From assembly GCF_003385955.1 (NCBI RefSeq), contig NZ_QRDW01000001.1:727893-791892 (forward strand): DNA of 64,000 bases. The letters run 5' to 3'. Shown piece after piece: positions 9,384 to 17,262 of the stretch. Each line of letters opens with the position of its first letter. Positions within the stretch are counted from its first letter, which is position 1. Both the position numbers and the translations under genes were made by a program. Origin of the DNA: Aestuariispira insulae (GTDB lineage: Bacteria > Pseudomonadota > Alphaproteobacteria > UBA8366 > Aestuariispiraceae). Below the pieces are notes generated by a model, which was not told the DNA's origin, made no database searches, and saw nothing but the letters and a program-made list of their open reading frames with translations.

Positions 9384-10199
9384 TTATTGGGCGTTGGCGT
9401 TGAACAGCTTCTCGCCGTTGATGGTAAAGCCATCAATCAACGCCTGGCCTTCATCGGAACGCAGCCAATCAATGAAAGCCTGGCTTTCTGCGACCTTTAC
9501 ATGACCATGGCGGTCCGGGTTCACCAGGATTACGCCATATTGATTGAACAGGCGTGTATCCCCCGCCACCTGGATCCCAAGGGTACCGCGGTTCTTGAAG
9601 CTGAGCCAGGTGCCGCGGTCAGAGAGCGCATAGGCATCTTTCGCTGCCGCCACATTCAAGGTCGCCCCCATGCCGGAACCGGTTTCGTTGTACCAATTGC
9701 CTGAGCTGGCCGTCGGATCGACACCGGCTTCCTTCCAGAGACCCAGTTCCTTCTTGTGGGTGCCGCTGTCATCACCGCGCGAAGCGAATGCCGCGCCTTG
9801 GTCAGCAACTTGTGCAAGCGCAGCCGTGACATCCGTCATCCCCTTGATGCCGGCCGGATCTGCTTTCGGGCCAACGATGATGAAATCGTTATACATGACA
9901 TCGAATCGCTCAACCCCATATCCCTCGGCAACAAACTGCTCTTCCGACGGCTTGTGATGTACAAACAAAACGTCCGCATCGCCATTCTTCGCCAGTTTGA
10001 TCGCGGCCCCCGTACCAACAGCGACCACCCGGACCTCAATCCCGGTTTTTTCCGTGAAGGCCGGCAGAATATGATCAAACAGGCCGGAATTTTGTGTTGA
10101 GGTGGTGGATGCAACCGTGATGAATTCGGCAGCAATCGCTATCTGGGCATTTAGCGCGAGAAAAAGGCCACCCAAGATGGTCAGCGCACGACAAAACAT
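9384..10199 (-). CDS. tupA: Tungstate ABC transporter, substrate-binding protein
   Basis: A 271-residue periplasmic oxyanion-binding protein. It has a signal peptide of about 23 residues (cleavage near AIAAEF). The TupA-type anion-binding segment VASTTSTQNSGL follows at once, then SRGDDSGTHKKELGLW and NWYNETGSGMGATLN. TTTS-type motifs and the RGDDSGTH loop distinguish TupA from ModA. It delivers tungstate (or molybdate) to TupB. The start at 10199 has GAGG five bases upstream; a longer frame from 10229 adds a non-signal stretch. It is the last gene of tupB-tupC-tupA, 71 bases behind tupC, whereas the binding-protein gene usually comes first. Confidence 0.92.
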   Translation of the reverse strand: MFCRALTILGGLFLALNAQIAIAAEFITVASTTSTQNSGLFDHILPAFTEKTGIEVRVVAVGTGAAIKLAKNGDADVLFVHHKPSEEQFVAEGYGVERFDVMYNDFIIVGPKADPAGIKGMTDVTAALAQVADQGAAFASRGDDSGTHKKELGLWKEAGVDPTASSGNWYNETGSGMGATLNVAAAKDAYALSDRGTWLSFKNRGTLGIQVAGDTRLFNQYGVILVNPDRHGHVKVAESQAFIDWLRSDEGQALIDGFTINGEKLFNANAQ

Positions 10200-10270
10200 A
10201 GAAACCTCTATTTTTCTTATGAAAATCAATGCTGTCTTCTAACGTGGCTTCAAAAAAAATACCGCCGGAA

Positions 10271-11071
10271 TCACGTCCTGTTTGGTTTGTTTTGCGTCTG
10301 AACGCAATCTTCTTCCGGGCGCCTTTTCCACCAGAGCAGATCACCCTTTAAATAGGCCTGCGCCAGATCGTTTTCCGGCCCGGCAAAAAAACGCTCCGCC
10401 TCCGAAAACTCCTTGAGCCGCCCGCGAAACATAAACAGGACATCCTGCGCCAGACGCCGCGCCTGCCCCAGATCATGGGTGGTCATAATCAAGGTCGTGC
10501 CCGCCGCCGATATTTCCATCAACAGCTTTTCTATCGAATGTGTCGCGGGCGGATCCAGACTGGCACAAGGTTCATCCAGGAACAAAACCTCTGGCCGCAA
10601 CGCCCAGGCCCTGGCAATGGAAAGGCGCTGTTGCTCCCCCAGGGACAAGACCCGGGCCGGTCGATCAGCCACCCGCGTCAGGCCAGTCTGGAACAAGGCC
10701 TGCTCGACTCTTTCCCGGCGCTCCGCCTTCGCCACATTCCGGGCAGCGAGCGCAAATGCGATGTTTTCCGCCGCCGAACGGCGCATCATGACCGAGCGTT
10801 GAAAGACCATGGCCTGGCCCTTGATGACCCGACGTTTGTCCTTTTCCTGCCAACGCACCTGTCCAGCCGCCGGTTTGAGCAGGCCGTGGCACAGCCGGAG
10901 CAACAGGGTCTTTCCCGCGCCATTCGGGCCAATCACCATATAGCGGTGTCCGGCCTGAAACTGACAGGTAACATCCTTGACCAGGCGTTTATCCCCCGCC
11001 TGGTATGAGACATTCCTAAGCTCAAGCGGCAAAATCCCGCGCGACACTGCTGTCAGGGGCTGGTCCGTCAT
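10271..11071 (-). CDS. tupC: Tungstate ABC transporter, ATP-binding protein
   Basis: A 266-residue ABC ATPase. Walker A is GPNGAGKTLLL, the signature is LSLGEQQRLSIARAW, Walker B is VLFLDEPCASLD, and the switch histidine lies in TTHDLGQARR. It powers tungstate import through TupB. Its ATG overlaps the tupB stop by four bases (ATGA), so the two are coupled. Product length fits the family with no extra regulatory domain. Assignment to tungstate rather than another oxyanion rests on the neighbouring TupA. Confidence 0.9.
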   Translation of the reverse strand: MTDQPLTAVSRGILPLELRNVSYQAGDKRLVKDVTCQFQAGHRYMVIGPNGAGKTLLLRLCHGLLKPAAGQVRWQEKDKRRVIKGQAMVFQRSVMMRRSAAENIAFALAARNVAKAERRERVEQALFQTGLTRVADRPARVLSLGEQQRLSIARAWALRPEVLFLDEPCASLDPPATHSIEKLLMEISAAGTTLIMTTHDLGQARRLAQDVLFMFRGRLKEFSEAERFFAGPENDLAQAYLKGDLLWWKRRPEEDCVQTQNKPNRT

Positions 11072-11775
11072 GCGCCATATCGCCTTTCACCAAATTCCTT
11101 GACCAGATAGCCCGCCAGGCTGGTCGCCAGCGACAGCAGGATCAGCACCAGTCCCAAGCCCAACGCCAGCGCCAGATCGCCTTTGCTCACCTCCAGGGCG
11201 ATGGCCGTTGTCATCACACGGGTCACATGATCGATATTCCCTCCAACGATCATGACTGCACCCACCTCGGCTATGGCGCGCCCGAACCCTGCCAGTTCGG
11301 CAGTCAGCAGGGAAAACCGGCCATCCCAGATCAGCGCACGAACCGTGCGCCAGGGCCCCACCCCAAGAGAGCGGAACTGTTCGTGATATTCCCGCCAGAG
11401 TTCTTCCATCACCTGCCGGGATAGGGAGGCGATGATCGGCACCACCAGCAACACCTGAGCGATAATCATGGCGGTCGGGCTGAAAAGCAGACCGAATACA
11501 CCAAACGGCCCCGAGCGCGACAAAAGGATATAGACCAGAAGACCGATCACCACCGGCGGCATGCCCATCAAGGCATTCAGCACAATGATCAAAACCCGGC
11601 GGCCCGGAAAACGTGCCATCGCCAGCAAACTGCCTAAAGGCAGGCCGATCAGAGAAGCGATCAACAAGGCGGTCAGGCTGACATTGAGGGATAGGCCCGC
11701 AATCTCCACCAGATCCGCATCCATTGTCAAAATCAGGGAAAATGCCGTCATCACGGCATCAAGAAGCGCATCCAT
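11068..11775 (-). CDS. tupB: Tungstate ABC transporter, permease
   Basis: A 235-residue inner-membrane permease with about five to six transmembrane helices and the cytoplasmic ABC-coupling loop around EEFRSLGVGPWRTVRALIW (EQFRSLGV region). GFGRAIAEVGAVMIVGGN matches TupB/WtpB-type permeases. It is the first gene of the tup operon. The start is uncertain: neither ATG 11775 nor ATG 11751 has a convincing ribosome binding site. The leader upstream carries a 12-base perfect inverted repeat and a 45-codon frame whose TGA overlaps ATG 11751 (TGATG). Confidence 0.88.
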   Translation of the reverse strand: MDALLDAVMTAFSLILTMDADLVEIAGLSLNVSLTALLIASLIGLPLGSLLAMARFPGRRVLIIVLNALMGMPPVVIGLLVYILLSRSGPFGVFGLLFSPTAMIIAQVLLVVPIIASLSRQVMEELWREYHEQFRSLGVGPWRTVRALIWDGRFSLLTAELAGFGRAIAEVGAVMIVGGNIDHVTRVMTTAIALEVSKGDLALALGLGLVLILLSLATSLAGYLVKEFGERRYGA

Positions 11776-11790
11776 TTGCGGTCAGACCAC

Positions 11791-11903
11791 TGCCTCAAGA
11801 CGATATCAATATCCTGCTTTGACCAGCAATCGAACACACTGTCAAGAAATGCAGGCAGATACAGATTAACACAAGTCTTCCGAAACATTGCCGTCTTGAG
11901 GCA
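11791..11903 (-). promoter_or_regulatory. Possibly structured leader of tupBCA, closed by a 12-bp inverted repeat
   Basis: TGCCTCAAGACG (11791-11802) and CGTCTTGAGGCA (11892-11903) are perfect reverse complements with 89 bases between them. CCTGC (11813-11817) and GCAGG (11851-11855) form a possible nested stem. The domain ends 15 bases before the annotated tupB start on the minus strand, so it would lie in the tup mRNA leader. I cannot match it to a known molybdenum or tungsten cofactor riboswitch consensus. Confidence 0.4.
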
Positions 11904-11952
11904 TAATAAAGAGGTTGTGATCCTCAAACATTAACCAAAAGGCACTTGATAG

Positions 11953-12429
11953 ATGACTTCCAATGAGGAAACAGAAGAGAAATTTGAACTTCAGCCATCC
12001 GAGTTGGAAGAAAAGACACATGCGGAAATGCTGATGATGTATGAAGAAGCGGCCAATTCCATCCGATTTGCCAAGGGCATGCAGTGGAAGACCCTGGGCA
12101 TTGGCATGCTGGTCATCATTGGATTGCTGATCTTTGGGGAATATGTCGCACCGCGGGTCAAGACATTGGTGCCCGTCACCATAATCGCCAGCTGTGTTGT
12201 CACCGCTGGCACTATTTATATCCTGCTGGTTTTTCAGCTGTTGCAGAATATGGAGCGCCAGAAACTGCGGGCGATCGGGGCGGAAATGTCCAACCTGTTC
12301 CGGCTGGTCCGTTCCCTGCGGATGCCGCTGGAAGCGGCGTTTCACCGCTACACTCTGTTGATTTTCATGGGGATCGGCCTGGTGGGTACTTGTGCTTTTG
12401 CCATCAGCCTGCTCAGCCGCCATCTCTAG
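11953..12429 (+). CDS. Hypothetical membrane protein
   Basis: A 158-residue protein of unknown function. An acidic, soluble N-terminus (about 40 residues, rich in E) precedes three hydrophobic helices, around residues 46-64, 72-96 and 133-153. Between helices 2 and 3 lies a basic amphipathic stretch (MERQKLRAIGAEMSNLFRLVR). No catalytic motif is visible. It is transcribed away from tupB, with 177 bases between, and converges with the FliL-like gene 21 bases downstream. Confidence 0.65.
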   Translation: MTSNEETEEKFELQPSELEEKTHAEMLMMYEEAANSIRFAKGMQWKTLGIGMLVIIGLLIFGEYVAPRVKTLVPVTIIASCVVTAGTIYILLVFQLLQNMERQKLRAIGAEMSNLFRLVRSLRMPLEAAFHRYTLLIFMGIGLVGTCAFAISLLSRHL

Positions 12430-12450
12430 GAACTTTGCCGTTTCGGATGA

Positions 12451-12864
12451 TCAATGGTTCAACACATTCATGATCAAAACATCGGTCACCTGACCCCGGC
12501 CAAGAGTCTTGTTGGAAACAGTCTTGATGATCTGCTTCACCGGGTTGTCATTGATCTTTTTATTTTTGTCCAGATATCTGGAAACGGCAGCATAGAGATC
12601 CGCCATGATCCGCGGTGAATAGGCCGTCACCCGCTCTATATGCTTGGCATCTGCCAATTGCAACTGCGCCTCGATGACCACCGTCCGATAACCGCAATTC
12701 TTGCTCTCATATTGTACCGCAAGCCCCGGCAACGGATAATATGTGGGAAGTGCTTCGCCATCATCATCTTCAGCATAAGCGGCATGCCCGCCCATATAGC
12801 CGAGCGCAAGCATCAGACACGCCAGGGACAGCAGGCGTTTTAATTTCTGGACCATCGGCGGCAT
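12451..12864 (-). CDS. FliL-like secreted protein
   Basis: A 137-residue protein with an N-terminal hydrophobic segment (LLSLACLMLALGYMGG) and a likely signal cleavage near AAYAED. The mature region follows the layout of the FliL C-terminal domain: YYPLPGLAVQ, then TVVIEAQLQLADAKHIERVTAYSPRI-type strands and helix, and a final GRGQVTDVLIMNVLNH strand. FliL proper is a flagellar membrane protein stabilising the stator. This one appears cleavable and lies outside any flagellar cluster, so a flagellar role is only possible. ATG 12864 is preceded by GGGAAG; ATG 12855 is an alternative. Confidence 0.6.
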   Translation of the reverse strand: MPPMVQKLKRLLSLACLMLALGYMGGHAAYAEDDDGEALPTYYPLPGLAVQYESKNCGYRTVVIEAQLQLADAKHIERVTAYSPRIMADLYAAVSRYLDKNKKINDNPVKQIIKTVSNKTLGRGQVTDVLIMNVLNH

Positions 12865-13053
12865 CACGATTTCTTCCCTATCTTGTCTCTGTGTCGGCGG
12901 CTTCTATTCCATGGTGACGATCCACGATGTCAGGCCGCCGGTCAAAATTGATCCTGTCGATCTACAATCACATAAAAACGATACTAATCGAACTCTCTGA
13001 CCGAATTGTTAATGCCAGGGACTTTCTCCGGGCCCGGTCTTGGCACATGCGGT

Positions 13054-13683
13054 CTATTCGTCAGGCCGTGTCATCTGGAAAATATCGGTAACGCGCCCAT
13101 AATCCCGATAGCCAAGGCGGCTGATCAGTCCAATTTTTGCCATATCCAGCAGGCCATCCGTCAAGACACCATCATCGATATGAATACCAACAACTTGCCC
13201 AAACACCGCCAGATTGGGTGTATCAGGATCAGCAGATTTCAATGGCACGATCTGCGTCATACGACATTCCAAACGCACCGGTGACGCCGCCACACCCGGC
13301 ACCGCCACCACCTTTGACGGCACTTTTTCGAGCCCTGCCAACAAAAATTCATCCTGCCCGGCCTCGGCGCTCACCGACGTTTTGTTCATCGCCTCACGCA
13401 GGTCCCAAGTCACCAGATTAACCACAAACTCGCCGGTCTTTTCGATATTGCAGACCGTATCTTTCACCGCACGGCCATCCTTCATCTTGCCGGCCGGCGC
13501 AGCCGTGGAGGCATACATTACCTGGGGCGGCTCATAAGCCACCGCATTGAAAAAGGAATAGGGCGCCAGGTTTGCGGATCCTGTCTCATCCAGACTGGAG
13601 ATCCAGCCAATGGGCCGGGGTGCCACAATGGCGTTGAAGGGATTATGCGGCAGGCCATGGCCGTCTTCTGGTCGATAGAACAA
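13054..13683 (-). CDS. Flavin reductase-like FMN-binding split-barrel protein
   Basis: A 209-residue member of the DIM6/NTAB flavin reductase family. Typical segments are NAIVAPRPIGWISSLD, the flavin-contacting NLAPYSFFNAVAYEPP, KDTVCNIEKTGEFVVNL and the C-terminal PLSRLGYRDYG-type end (ISRLGYRDYGRV). The family binds FMN; members reduce flavins or oxidise small substrates. The specific reaction is unknown. It is monocistronic, with no obvious partner oxygenase nearby. A ten-base palindrome CCGGGCCCGG lies at 13028-13037, just past its 3' end. Confidence 0.85.
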   Translation of the reverse strand: MFYRPEDGHGLPHNPFNAIVAPRPIGWISSLDETGSANLAPYSFFNAVAYEPPQVMYASTAAPAGKMKDGRAVKDTVCNIEKTGEFVVNLVTWDLREAMNKTSVSAEAGQDEFLLAGLEKVPSKVVAVPGVAASPVRLECRMTQIVPLKSADPDTPNLAVFGQVVGIHIDDGVLTDGLLDMAKIGLISRLGYRDYGRVTDIFQMTRPDE

Positions 13684-13864
13684 GGTTTCTCACTTTTTTC
13701 AAAAAAGCCGCTCGGAGATGAAGCGATCCTGCCGGAGCAGCAACAGGTGCAAGTTACCGGAAAGGCAGAAGATTCCGATAAAAAAGATTCCGGGAAAAAG
13801 ATTCCCAGTGATTCGCTTTTGCCTAAAATCCGAATGAAGGCACTGCATTTCCAAGACAGGAATC

Positions 13865-13896
13865 AAAACCGCGCCCTCCAAACATGGAAAGCGCGG
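13865..13896 (-). terminator. Probable terminator of the FlaF-like gene
   Basis: CCGCGC (13869-13874) pairs with GCGCGG (13891-13896), with an inner TCCA/TGGA stem. Four T residues follow on the minus strand. It lies about 30 bases past the FlaF-like stop codon. The rest of the 243-base gap (13684-13926) holds three AAGATTCC repeats and no gene. Confidence 0.45.
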
Positions 13897-13926
13897 CTGG
13901 GATTTCTGGCGATGTCAGAGCGCGTT

Positions 13927-14328
13927 TCAGGCGGCGCTGGCTGAATCGGCCTGATCTGTGCGCATGCTGAGAATCTGATGGCACATATTCAGATTCAGAC
14001 GAACCAGCTTGTCGACCAGTTCCGTATCCGGATTGTCCGGCATGGCCATTGATGCCCGGGTCATGAAATCAGCAATCATTTCAAGCATTGCGCCGCCACG
14101 GGCCGGCACTTCCCGGTCGAAATTCTTCGGCAGAAAGTTTGCTATGAACCGCCAAAGGAAGATGTTGGTCTCCATGATTGCGGTCCAGGTGGCCTTGTCG
14201 GCCCCGTTCAGGCGGGCGGCTTCCAGTTTCTCGGCCAGATCGAGGAATGGCAGTGCCATTTCATCAATCATATCCGCGACGTCTTTGCCCGCCAGGGCAT
14301 TCATCTTAATTTCGAATTCATCATTCAT
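13927..14328 (-). CDS. FlaF-like protein (hypothetical)
   Basis: A 133-residue, mostly helical protein. The order of segments recalls FlaF, the alphaproteobacterial flagellin-synthesis regulator: LDLAEKLEAAR, then a helix with TNIFLWRFI, then a helix with MIADFMTRA, then VDKLVRLNLNMCHQIL. The match is at the level of pattern only, and no flagellin or flbT gene is in the window. It may be a distant relative with another job. ATG 14328 is supported by GGGAGAA upstream; the longer frame to 14361 is not. Confidence 0.45.
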   Translation of the reverse strand: MNDEFEIKMNALAGKDVADMIDEMALPFLDLAEKLEAARLNGADKATWTAIMETNIFLWRFIANFLPKNFDREVPARGGAMLEMIADFMTRASMAMPDNPDTELVDKLVRLNLNMCHQILSMRTDQADSASAA

Positions 14329-14879
14329 CGTCCAGTTCTCCCGGCGAAAAAATAAAACCAAGCAGTAGTTTTTTTTACCGGTATTTTTGATCCGGCAGTT
14401 GTTTGTGCCGAATGCTATGCGAATGCCGTGCCAAAACCTGCATCAGTTATAAATTATCCTTCATTAACAATTATTTAAAATGCTGTTGATTTTTGAAATT
14501 TTTCACACCCATTCGCCAAAGGGCTGAAATGAACATACTTTTTCCTGTCGCTGGAATACCAATATCGTGACCGAAAAGGTCAAAAAGAAGTGGAAAGACC
14601 GGCCCGAACCTGTCACTGTGAGGCCGTGACCGTTCGACCAATAATAACAAGGTTTACAGAATGAGCGGGAAGCAGTTTTGTGAACTGGTGGAACAGGTCA
14701 CTTGACTCAACGGAAGCAGGGAGGCACTAATTTCACTGTCTCCGTTTGGGACGACTTAAGAGAGCTGTGCGAAACAGCCATTATGGGAGTACATCTTGAG
14801 GGAGTGTAATCCTGAGGGAGCATAAGGCTGATGACGAGCAGCGCCTCACAACAACCGAAGCAATAGGGGTATAATACCA
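14329..14879 (+). promoter_or_regulatory. Long upstream region of aapJ, with a possible leader peptide
   Basis: About 550 bases without a conventional gene. A 14-codon frame (14661-14705, MSGKQFCELVEQVT) has AAGG eight bases upstream. Downstream lie AACGGA and TCCGTT arms, a small hairpin GCTGT/ACAGC near 14764, and a direct repeat TGAGGGAG (near 14799 and 14813). These could form a long regulated leader, but no family is recognised. Confidence 0.35.
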
Positions 14880-15893
14880 ATGAAGTTTAAAACACTTCTG
14901 GCCGCAGGTGCGGCAATTGCGTTCAGCACCACCATGGCATCCGCTGCCACGCTGGACGATGTTAAAGCCGCCGGCAAAATCAAATGTGGCGTAAGCCAGG
15001 GCCTGCCGGGTTTCTCTAACCCGGATGACGAAGGCAACTGGTCCGGTCTGGATGTAGCATTCTGCCGTGCGATGGCTGCTGCTGTTCTGGGCGATTCCAA
15101 TGCCGTTGAATTCACCCCGCTGTCCGCTAAAGTGCGTTTCACCGCGCTGCAGTCCGGCGAGATCGACGTTCTGTCCCGTAACACCACCTGGACCGCGACC
15201 CGCGACAACAGCTTGGGTCTGGAATTCGTTGGTGTGAACTATTATGACGGTCAGGGCTTCATGGTTCGTAAGGACCTGGGTGTGAAGAGCGCCACTGAAC
15301 TGTCCGGCGCAGCTGTCTGCACCAACACCGGCACCACCACCGAGCTGAACGTTGCTGACTATTTCCGTGCCCAGGGCATGGACTACACCGTCGTTGCGTT
15401 CGAAAAAGCAGACGAAGTTGTGGCCGCTTATGACGCCGGCCGTTGCGACGTTTACACCACCGACCGTTCTGGTCTGGCTGCTCAGCGTGTGAAACTGGCT
15501 GATCCGGAAGCCCATGTGGTTCTGCCGGAAATCATTTCCAAAGAACCGCTTGGCCCGGCTGTCCGTCACGGCGACAACCAGTGGGGCGACATTGCCCGCT
15601 GGACCCTGAATGCCATGATCAATGCCGAAGAACTGGGCATCACCTCTGCAAACGTTGATGAAATGAAGGGTTCCGACAACCCGTCCATCAAGCGTCTGCT
15701 GGGCACAGAAGGCAGCGTTGGCGCTGACCTGGGCCTGGGCGCTGACTGGGCTTACAACATCGTTAAGCAGGTTGGTAACTACGGTGAAGTTTATGATGCA
15801 ACCGTAGGTCCGAACACTCCGCTGAAACTGGACCGTGGCGTGAACGCGCTGTGGACCCAGGGCGGTATCCTGTACGCGGCTCCGGTTCGCTAA
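14880..15893 (+). CDS. aapJ: General L-amino acid ABC transporter, substrate-binding protein
   Basis: A 337-residue periplasmic binding protein. The signal peptide is residues 1-22 (cleavage after ASA). The family 3 signature follows: LDDVKAAGKIKCGVSQGLPGF, then GLDVAFCRAMAAAVLGD and DVLSRNTTWTATRDNS. It binds a broad range of L-amino acids and delivers them to AapQM. Codon choice is markedly biased to optimal codons, as expected for an abundant protein. A hairpin follows the stop, which should raise aapJ transcript over the rest of the operon. Confidence 0.95.
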   Translation: MKFKTLLAAGAAIAFSTTMASAATLDDVKAAGKIKCGVSQGLPGFSNPDDEGNWSGLDVAFCRAMAAAVLGDSNAVEFTPLSAKVRFTALQSGEIDVLSRNTTWTATRDNSLGLEFVGVNYYDGQGFMVRKDLGVKSATELSGAAVCTNTGTTTELNVADYFRAQGMDYTVVAFEKADEVVAAYDAGRCDVYTTDRSGLAAQRVKLADPEAHVVLPEIISKEPLGPAVRHGDNQWGDIARWTLNAMINAEELGITSANVDEMKGSDNPSIKRLLGTEGSVGADLGLGADWAYNIVKQVGNYGEVYDATVGPNTPLKLDRGVNALWTQGGILYAAPVR

Positions 15894-15910
15894 GGATGTA
15901 GTTTAAGGGA

Positions 15911-15946
15911 AAAGGCGGCCGTGTTCTTCACGCGCCGCCTTTTCTC
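15911..15946 (+). terminator. Attenuating hairpin between aapJ and aapQ
   Basis: AAAGGCGGC (15911-15919) pairs with GCCGCCTTT (15934-15942), extended inside by CGTG/CACG, then a short T-rich tail. It sits 18 bases after aapJ inside the aapJQMP operon, so partial termination here would favour the binding protein over the permeases. Confidence 0.7.
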
Positions 15947-16051
15947 AATTTTAACCATTACTGTCGAATATGCTGTGGGGAAGGACAGTAATGGCTGTGC
16001 TGTACGGGAAACCGTACATGGTCACGCGTCAGGGATAGGGGGCTATTTAAC

Positions 16052-17260
16052 ATGACGCTAGGTTCAGAGGCCGCTCCGGCCAAGTCATCAATAATAAACG
16101 ACCCACAAATAAGGGCGATTTTTTATCAGATTGTTGCATTGATCGCCGTTCTTTGGTTCGGCTGGTCCATTTGGGACAATACACAAACAAATATGGAAGC
16201 CCGCGGCATCGCGTCCGGCTTTGGCTTCCTGGAATCCACCGCCGGTTTCGGCATCATCCAGACGGCAGGCCTCGAATATTCCGAGGAATCCACCTATGGA
16301 CAGGCCTTCCTGGTCTCGCTGATCAATACCATCATCATCGCCTTTACCGGTGTGGTGGCAGCAACCATCCTGGGTTTCATCATGGGGGTTGCCCGGTTGT
16401 CGCATAACTGGCTGATCCAGAAATTGGCGACAGCCTATATCGAAACCTTCCGGAACATCCCGCTGCTATTGCAGATCTTCTTCTGGTATCATGCGGTCTT
16501 GAAACCGCTGCCAAGCCCGCGTTCCATCTATGAACGTGGTGAGGAAATCGCCTTTGGCATCAACAACCGCGGCGCCTACATGCCGGATCCGGTTTTCGGG
16601 GACGGTTCCAACTTGATCTGGATCGGCCTGATCGTCGGCATCATCGCCACCATCGTGATCGATAAATGGGCCGTCAAACGCCAGATGAATACCGGCGAAC
16701 AATTCCCGGTCTTTTATACCGGCCTTGGTCTGATCATCGGCCTGCCGATCTTGGGCTACCTCATGGCTACCGTCTTCATGGGATCCTCTCCGGTTACCTT
16801 TGAATATGCGGTCATGAAAGGCTTCCAGCTGGATGGCGGCTTTGTGATTATCCCGGAATTCATCGCCCTTTTCATCGCATTGTCGGTCTATACGGCTGCC
16901 TTTATTGCGGAGAATGTGCGTTCGGGTATCCAGGCGGTCAGCCACGGCCAGACAGAGGCAGCCCATGCATTGGGTCTGCGCAACGGCCCGACGCTTCGTC
17001 TGATCGTGATCCCGCAGGCTTTGCGCGTAATCATTCCGCCCCTGACCAGCCAATATCTCAACCTGACGAAAAACAGCTCCCTTGCGACCGCGATCGCTTA
17101 TCCGGATCTGGTTTCCGTCTTTGCAGGTACGGTTTTGAACCAGACGGGTCAGGCAGTGGAGATCATTGCCATTACCATGGCTGTCTACCTCTCCTTGAGT
17201 GTCGGCACCTCGATCTTCATGAACTGGTATAACGCCAAAATGGCCCTGGTGGAGCGGTAA
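16052..17260 (+). CDS. aapQ: General L-amino acid ABC transporter, permease AapQ
   Basis: A 402-residue inner-membrane permease close to the usual AapQ length. It has about eight hydrophobic helices. The C-terminal permease domain holds the coupling motif: EAAHALGLRNGPTLRLIVIPQALR. The segment YIETFRNIPLLLQIFFWYHAVL is characteristic of polar amino acid permeases. It forms a heteromeric channel with AapM. A two-base gap separates it from aapM. Confidence 0.95.
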   Translation: MTLGSEAAPAKSSIINDPQIRAIFYQIVALIAVLWFGWSIWDNTQTNMEARGIASGFGFLESTAGFGIIQTAGLEYSEESTYGQAFLVSLINTIIIAFTGVVAATILGFIMGVARLSHNWLIQKLATAYIETFRNIPLLLQIFFWYHAVLKPLPSPRSIYERGEEIAFGINNRGAYMPDPVFGDGSNLIWIGLIVGIIATIVIDKWAVKRQMNTGEQFPVFYTGLGLIIGLPILGYLMATVFMGSSPVTFEYAVMKGFQLDGGFVIIPEFIALFIALSVYTAAFIAENVRSGIQAVSHGQTEAAHALGLRNGPTLRLIVIPQALRVIIPPLTSQYLNLTKNSSLATAIAYPDLVSVFAGTVLNQTGQAVEIIAITMAVYLSLSVGTSIFMNWYNAKMALVER

Positions 17261-17262
17261 TC

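Noticed and set aside
11866-12423. 185-codon minus-strand frame reaching the tup leader
   Set aside because: Antisense to the small membrane protein gene with convincing helices; product is His/Gln-rich shadow sequence.
13645-13944. 99-codon plus-strand frame
   Set aside because: Polar low-complexity product, no ribosome binding site, spans a probable terminator.
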